Below, one piece after another: positions 11,459 through 14,624 of a DNA stretch of 14,624 bases. Source of the stretch: an uncultured Eubacteriales bacterium (GTDB taxonomy: Bacteria > Bacillota_I > Bacilli_A > RF39 > UBA660); assembly GCA_905188025.1 (NCBI GenBank), contig CAJJKI010000021.1, forward strand, positions 1 to 14,624. Direction: 5' to 3'. Numbering within the stretch: the stretch's first letter is position 1; each line of letters begins with the position of its first letter. The position numbers and the translations under genes were made by a program. The notes beneath the pieces are model-generated. The model did no database searches. It was not told the DNA's origin and was given only the letters and a program-made list of their open reading frames with translations.

Positions 11459-11702
11459 TTTAGAAGCTATTTGGTGGGAAACATAGGATATAGATGTAAA
11501 TAAAAACCGTATTGGTAATCCTACTTTACACGTTCACTTCATACGTAAAAATGAAGAAGGTATTACTCATGGAATTGTACACTCTAAAGAAGTTACACAA
11601 GATCTTAGTATTGATGCAGTTAAGAATGAAATAATTAAAGAGATAGTAGAAGTTTTAGAAGAAGGTTATAGAAAAGTAGAAAAAGATTTATGGAACAATT
11701 GA
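11451..11702 (+). CDS. Hypothetical protein read through one in-frame TAG (83 aa)
   Basis: ATG 11451 overlaps the end of the previous gene by 8 bases; TGA 11702 overlaps the dUTPase start (11690) by 13 bases. The frame holds one TAG at codon 12 (11484-11486): MNNLEAIWWET, Q, DIDVNKNRIGNPTLHVHFIR, and on to VLEEGYRKVEKDLWNN. The standard code would leave only 11 residues and a 200-base gap in a packed operon. The product is mixed beta then helix (SKEVTQDLSIDAVKNEIIKE). TGA acts as a normal stop here, so only TAG is reassigned. Function unknown. Confidence 0.7.
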
Positions 11703-12205
11703 AATTTAAAAAGTTAGATTACTCAGTAAAGAAAGAAGACGGTACAGAAGAGATTAAGAAGTCTGAAGGTAAGTTGCCTACTAGAGCTACAGCAGGAGAT
11801 GCTGGATTGGATCTGTATGCTACTCGTATTACTCAAGAAGTAGATAATAGCGGAAAGTTAGTACTTGTATATCATACTGATTTAGCGGTAGAGATTCCTG
11901 AAGGATATTGTGGCTTACTTATGATGAAGTCTTCAATTAGTAAACGCTCTATAGCTTTAACAAATGGAGTAGGTTTAATAGATACTGGATATCGTGGAGA
12001 GTTGATGGCTAAATTTAAAGTAACTACAGATGCTATTCCTACAGTATATACTATAGATGAACCATTTGCTCAATTAGTTATTGTACCTTGTTCTATATTA
12101 GAACCTACTTTGGTAGAAGAATTGAGTGAAACAGAAAGAGGAGAAAAAGGATTCGGAGAAGCTACAGCAGAACAAAATAATGAAATTAAAGAAGTAAAAG
12201 AATAA
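11690..12205 (+). CDS. dut: dUTP diphosphatase (dUTPase)
   Basis: 171 residues, ATG 11690, TAA 12205. All five motifs of trimeric dUTPase are in order: motif 1 AGDAGLDLYA (35-44), motif 2 KSSISKRS (80-87, usually RSGLA), motif 3 NGVGLIDTGYRGEL (92-105) with the catalytic Asp98, motif 4 FAQLVI (126-131), motif 5 RGEKGFGEA (150-158) near the C-terminus. It hydrolyses dUTP to dUMP and PPi, keeping uracil out of DNA and feeding dTMP synthesis. The usual second Asp of motif 3 (D-x-DYRG) is Gly here, and motif 2 is diverged, so activity is likely but not certain. N-terminal 30 residues are an extra charged extension. All four Gln codons are CAA, in contrast to terL. Confidence 0.9.
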   Translation: MEQLKFKKLDYSVKKEDGTEEIKKSEGKLPTRATAGDAGLDLYATRITQEVDNSGKLVLVYHTDLAVEIPEGYCGLLMMKSSISKRSIALTNGVGLIDTGYRGELMAKFKVTTDAIPTVYTIDEPFAQLVIVPCSILEPTLVEELSETERGEKGFGEATAEQNNEIKEVKE

Positions 12206-12207
12206 TT

Positions 12208-12522
12208 ATGGAAAATCTAGATATTACAATTATTCCTGTAAGTGCATCAGGTGTTGGAAATTTTATTGAAGTTCGTATTAATGGTATGTTATATAGAACA
12301 GAGATTGTGCAAGGTGAATTTACAGAAGATGCAATGAAACAATCTATGGAGAAACTAATGCCTACTATTCCTACTGAACAACAGGAACCTGTAGAATTAA
12401 AATTTTATCAGCTATTAGATGCTATTGCAAACACTAAGGCTGAAGAGGAATACAGAGCTCAACATCCTGAAGAGTTCATACCAGAGAATTTTGAACCTAG
12501 CGTTGAAGAAATAACTGAGTAA
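12208..12522 (+). CDS. Hypothetical acidic protein (104 aa)
   Basis: ATG 12208, two bases after the dUTPase stop; TAA 12522. The first half is beta-rich (DITIIPVSASGVGNFIEVRI, LYRTEIVQGEF), the C-terminus acidic and helical (HPEEFIPENFEPSVEEITE). Not recognised. No in-frame TAG. Both this gene and the next are preceded by TAATT-ATG, an AT-rich start context typical for Bacteroidota. Confidence 0.7.
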   Translation: MENLDITIIPVSASGVGNFIEVRINGMLYRTEIVQGEFTEDAMKQSMEKLMPTIPTEQQEPVELKFYQLLDAIANTKAEEEYRAQHPEEFIPENFEPSVEEITE

Positions 12523-12524
12523 TT

Positions 12525-12869
12525 ATGAAGAAAGTTTTAGTGAGCAATAAATGCTATCCTGTTGTATTAGATAGTGATTTAAATCCAGCACCTTTGGAAA
12601 ATGGCGAATGTTTCAATAGAAGCGCGTTCAGTATAACTGAAGAGTGTGAAGTATATATTAACGGAAAATATAAATATACAGCTAAACCAGGGGATGTATT
12701 ATTCCAATTTTATGGTATTGAAAATAGATACGAGGATTTTGAATATTTTCTAGTGCCTAGCGAATTTTTTGGTGATTACTTTGTAAGACTAGAAAAATAC
12801 AAAAACGGTAAACAAAGTAATATTAACTCTGCAAAGCAATGTTGTGATTGTGCCGAACCTATACGATGA
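12525..12869 (+). CDS. Hypothetical protein (114 aa)
   Basis: ATG 12525, TGA 12869. Beta-rich with several Tyr/Phe (KVLVSNKCYPVVLD; FSITEECEVYINGKYKYTA; YEDFEYFLVPSEFFGDYFV) and a Cys cluster at the C-terminus (KQCCDCAEP). The tail could bind a metal, but there are too few ligands to be sure. Not recognised. It overlaps the following gene by ATGA at 12866. Confidence 0.65.
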   Translation: MKKVLVSNKCYPVVLDSDLNPAPLENGECFNRSAFSITEECEVYINGKYKYTAKPGDVLFQFYGIENRYEDFEYFLVPSEFFGDYFVRLEKYKNGKQSNINSAKQCCDCAEPIR

Positions 12870-13393
12870 AATTATTTGATATAAATGGTGGTAAAGTAGT
12901 AATACACCCTGACGCTTTGGGTCTCCCATTCTTTAAAAAGTTATGGGAGGCTGATAAGCCAGATAAAACACAAGCTACAAGTGTAATAAGTTACATAGTA
13001 CTTATGTGGTATTTTAAATCTCCATATGTACTTCAGTTAGAACCAGATATCAGAGAAAAGAAGCTTAAGCAACTATATTTCGGTGATGAAAATTACAAAC
13101 TTACTGTAGAAGAAAAAGCCTGTGAAGATGATTATAAGAAGCTAATATACACTAGAAATCTAAGAATGTTAGATAGTATGAGAAACAAAGTAGATACTAT
13201 TAGTAAGTATTACGAAGATTCTCTAGAAGAGCAATTAGATGAAAAGAAGATCAAAGATCTATTAGCTGGTATGGAAAAAGTAAAAGCTACTTTTCAAACA
13301 TTAGATTTCCTCGAAAAGGCAGTTAAAGCTGAAGAAGTTAGTACTACTAAAGTACGTGGAGATGCTCAGATTAATCCTTATGAATTAGCTTAA
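12866..13393 (+). CDS. Conserved-type hypothetical protein upstream of terminase (175 aa)
   Basis: I start at ATG 12866 (ATGA overlap with the previous stop) instead of TTG 12848; TAA 13393. The protein begins MKLFDINGGKVVIHPDALGL and has a hydrophobic helix (SVISYIVLMWYFKSPYVLQL), then long charged helices (EEQLDEKKIKDLLAGMEKVK). Proteins of this shape occur just upstream of terL in crAss-like phages as far as I recall; a virion assembly role is possible. All six Gln codons are CAA/CAG. No catalytic motif. Confidence 0.65.
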   Translation: MKLFDINGGKVVIHPDALGLPFFKKLWEADKPDKTQATSVISYIVLMWYFKSPYVLQLEPDIREKKLKQLYFGDENYKLTVEEKACEDDYKKLIYTRNLRMLDSMRNKVDTISKYYEDSLEEQLDEKKIKDLLAGMEKVKATFQTLDFLEKAVKAEEVSTTKVRGDAQINPYELA

Positions 13394-13444
13394 TTTGTGC
13401 AAATTATACACAAGTTTATAACAATAAATTAATAGGTACGTTAT

Positions 13445-13684
13445 ATGAATATAAATAAAGAAACTATGAAGAAAGTACTTGATTTAACAAAATGTAATAG
13501 CACTGAAGAGATTTGTGATGTGCTTGAGAAAGAAATTGATAACAAACAAAAAGCAAATAAAGCAGCTAAAGAAGCTAGTGAGTCTTTGATTGAAGAATAT
13601 AAGAAAGAAGCAGTAGCTGAACCTAAGAAGAAAGGTATTATCAAGCGTACTATTCATTGGCTAAAGAGTTTGTTTAAGAAATAA
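13445..13684 (+). CDS. Small basic helical protein (79 aa)
   Basis: ATG 13445, TAA 13684. Acidic/basic helices (EEICDVLEKEIDNKQKANKA) are followed by a Lys-rich amphipathic C-terminus (KKKGIIKRTIHWLKSLFKK), which could bind membrane or nucleic acid. Not recognised. A 51-base spacer separates it from the upstream gene, with a short hairpin TTGTG/CACAA near 13396-13414, so it may have its own promoter. The minus-strand frame here is a shadow. Confidence 0.65.
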   Translation: MNINKETMKKVLDLTKCNSTEEICDVLEKEIDNKQKANKAAKEASESLIEEYKKEAVAEPKKKGIIKRTIHWLKSLFKK

Positions 13685-13705
13685 TCTCGTTGAACTGATA
13701 GAGAG

Positions 13706-13737
13706 GTCTGACAGGGACAGACATTAAATATTCCCTG
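13706..13737 (+). promoter_or_regulatory. Two mutually exclusive hairpins ahead of the CTA tRNA
   Basis: GTCTG (13706-13710) pairs with CAGAC (13718-13722), while CAGGGA (13712-13717) pairs with TCCCTG (13732-13737). The two stems share bases and cannot both form. This arrangement, 7 bases before the tRNA, resembles an attenuator or a processing element for the tRNA 5' end. Confidence 0.4.
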
Positions 13738-13743
13738 GCATAT

Positions 13744-13814
13744 TGCCCTATGGTGTAGTGGTAGCACGAGAGGCTCTAACCCTCTAGGTCCGGGTTCGAT
13801 TCGGTGGTAGGGCG
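13744..13814 (+). tRNA. Suppressor tRNA, anticodon CTA (reads UAG), Gln-like
   Basis: The acceptor arms TGCCCTA (13744-13750) and TAGGGCG (13808-13814) pair, with a U-G first pair. The D arm is GTG...CAC (3 bp, as in bacterial tRNA-Gln) with GG in its loop. The anticodon stem AGAGG/CCTCT (13769-13773/13781-13785) holds the loop CTCTAAC with U33, anticodon CTA (13776-13778) and A37. The T loop reads GTTCGATTC. The weak first pair and 3-bp D stem match tRNA-Gln identity, so UAG is probably read as Gln. Oddity: the T stem pairs poorly (CCGGG against CGGTG), with at best CCG/CGG plus wobbles, and no CCA is encoded. It sits just upstream of the TAG-rich terL. Confidence 0.8.
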
Positions 13815-13835
13815 ACTAATTAAAATATAAATGTT

Positions 13836-14063
13836 ATGGATAATAAACCAAAAGAAGATAAACTAATGGTTATTACACTTGATAACTCAAATCCAAAATC
13901 TAAGATATATTGGAAAGAAGAAGATTATAATATCTTTAAAAAGATGTGCGATGATTTAATAACTAAATATTTTGGTGATACTATAAATTATCCTTTAGAT
14001 ATGCTTACTTTAGAAACAGAAGAAAAAGTTGAACCTAATCAAAAAACTTTGGAAATATCATAA
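13836..14063 (+). CDS. Hypothetical protein (75 aa)
   Basis: ATG 13836, TAA 14063, between the CTA tRNA and terL. The product (MDNKPKEDKLMVITLDNSNP; WKEEDYNIFKKMCDDLITKY; a final EKVEPNQKTLEIS) is charged and mixed alpha/beta. It has one Gln codon (CAA) and no TAG, so it can be made before suppressor tRNA accumulates. Could be a small terminase-associated protein by position, but nothing in the sequence shows that. Confidence 0.6.
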   Translation: MDNKPKEDKLMVITLDNSNPKSKIYWKEEDYNIFKKMCDDLITKYFGDTINYPLDMLTLETEEKVEPNQKTLEIS

Positions 14064-14065
14064 CT

Positions 14066-14624
14066 ATGATTGACTTCTAGAAGAAAATAATAAATAGTGA
14101 TAAGTTTAGAACTCCGGCTTTAACATTCTTAAAGACCGGAGCTTATTGTTAGTACCCAATTGGTACTACTGAATATTACACATATTGGGACGAATAGAAA
14201 GATCGTTGCATTAATGGTTATACCGCAGAGGATGGAGATTACATCACTGGGTATAACTATTTTTATATTAACTTTTGTCCTATTCAACGTATTGTGCATG
14301 AAATAAAAAATAAACCAGACGGTACTACAAAAGTAATAAAAAAACGTGAATTATAGTTCCCAGACTTCTACGATTACGATTACTTTTTTTTCTAGGCTAT
14401 GTAGGAAGCTGAAGAGCAAGGTAAACATATGTGTGTACTTAAGTCACGTCGTAAAGGTTATTCATATAAAAATGGTTCAATGGCTTGTCGTAACTATTAT
14501 CTATTGCCTGGTACTAAGACGTATATATACGCTTCTAACAAGTAGTATCTTACTGAAGATGGTATTCTTACTAAAGCTTGGGACTATATGGACTTTATAG
14601 ATAAGCATACAGCTTGGGGTAAGA
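14066..14624 (+). CDS. terL: Terminase large subunit, N-terminal part, seven in-frame TAG codons
   Basis: ATG 14066, two bases after the previous stop; open to the window edge (186 codons) if TAG is read through. TAGs are codons 5, 29, 44, 97, 110, 113 and 160 (first bases 14078, 14150, 14195, 14354, 14393, 14402, 14543). With Gln at TAG the protein has the N-terminal pattern of crAss-like terminases: TEYYTYWDE, GYTAEDGDYITGYNYFYIN, FCPI, then FPDFYDYDYFFF and LKSRRKGYSYKNGSM, a Walker A-like ATP-binding segment. The protein is the ATPase/nuclease motor that cuts and packages phage DNA into the capsid. In the standard code it would end after MIDF. Seven of nine Gln positions are TAG; the others are CAA. 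Confidence 0.85.

Noticed and set aside
14346..14600. Plus-strand frame of 84 codons inside terL
   Set aside because: It is out of frame with the terminase motifs and arises only because the recoded terL frame is broken by TAG in the standard code.

Overview
The window looks like part of a crAss-like (Crassvirales) bacteriophage genome, probably infecting a gut Bacteroidales host. The main evidence is the gene at the right edge. Read with TAG as an amino acid, it gives the N-terminus of a crAss-like large terminase, with FYINFCPI and LKSRRKGYSYK motifs. The DNA is AT-rich, genes are small and overlapping, and starts mostly lack a Shine-Dalgarno sequence, as expected for this phage and host group.

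The dominant signal is TAG stop-codon reassignment, most likely to glutamine (translation table 15). Of 37 gene ends I read, 27 are TAA, 9 are TGA and only one is TAG; that TAG is followed two codons later by TGA. In-frame TAG occurs once in the gene at 9029-9448, once in the gene at 11451-11702, and seven times in the first 186 codons of terL. A tRNA-like gene with anticodon CTA lies at 13744-13814, about 250 bases before terL. TAG use rises sharply at terL: seven of nine Gln positions there are TAG, while the genes just upstream use only CAA/CAG. This fits a phage that translates early genes in the host code and late genes with its own suppressor tRNA.

Layout: positions 1-7383 are on the minus strand. 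They hold small mostly unknown proteins (two lipoprotein-like, two zinc-ribbon-like, an FlbD-like protein, several single-span membrane peptides) and start at 7383 with a probable ssDNA-binding protein that has an acidic tail. Four blocks of roughly 350-890 bases without clear genes (257-775, 2408-2868, 4593-4942, 5356-6242) interrupt this arm and are full of perfect hairpins. Two hairpin families reuse the same loop sequence on different, still complementary stems. Positions 7384-7673 are the divergence point: a structured GC-richer leader, an extremely AT-rich tract, and helically phased ATACAGT repeats. This could be a divergent promoter region or an origin.

From 7674 to the end everything is on the plus strand. 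In order: small proteins; a GC-rich non-coding block at 7937-8094; a Cys-rich protein; a GroES-like protein followed by a strong terminator; then a tightly overlapping operon with a winged-helix protein, a zinc metallopeptidase-like protein, a dATP/dGTP diphosphohydrolase-family protein, a recoded small protein, dUTPase and several unknowns; then the CTA tRNA; then recoded terL, the likely start of the packaging/virion module. The nucleotide enzymes would shape the dNTP pool for replication, and the tRNA would permit the switch to late, TAG-rich genes.
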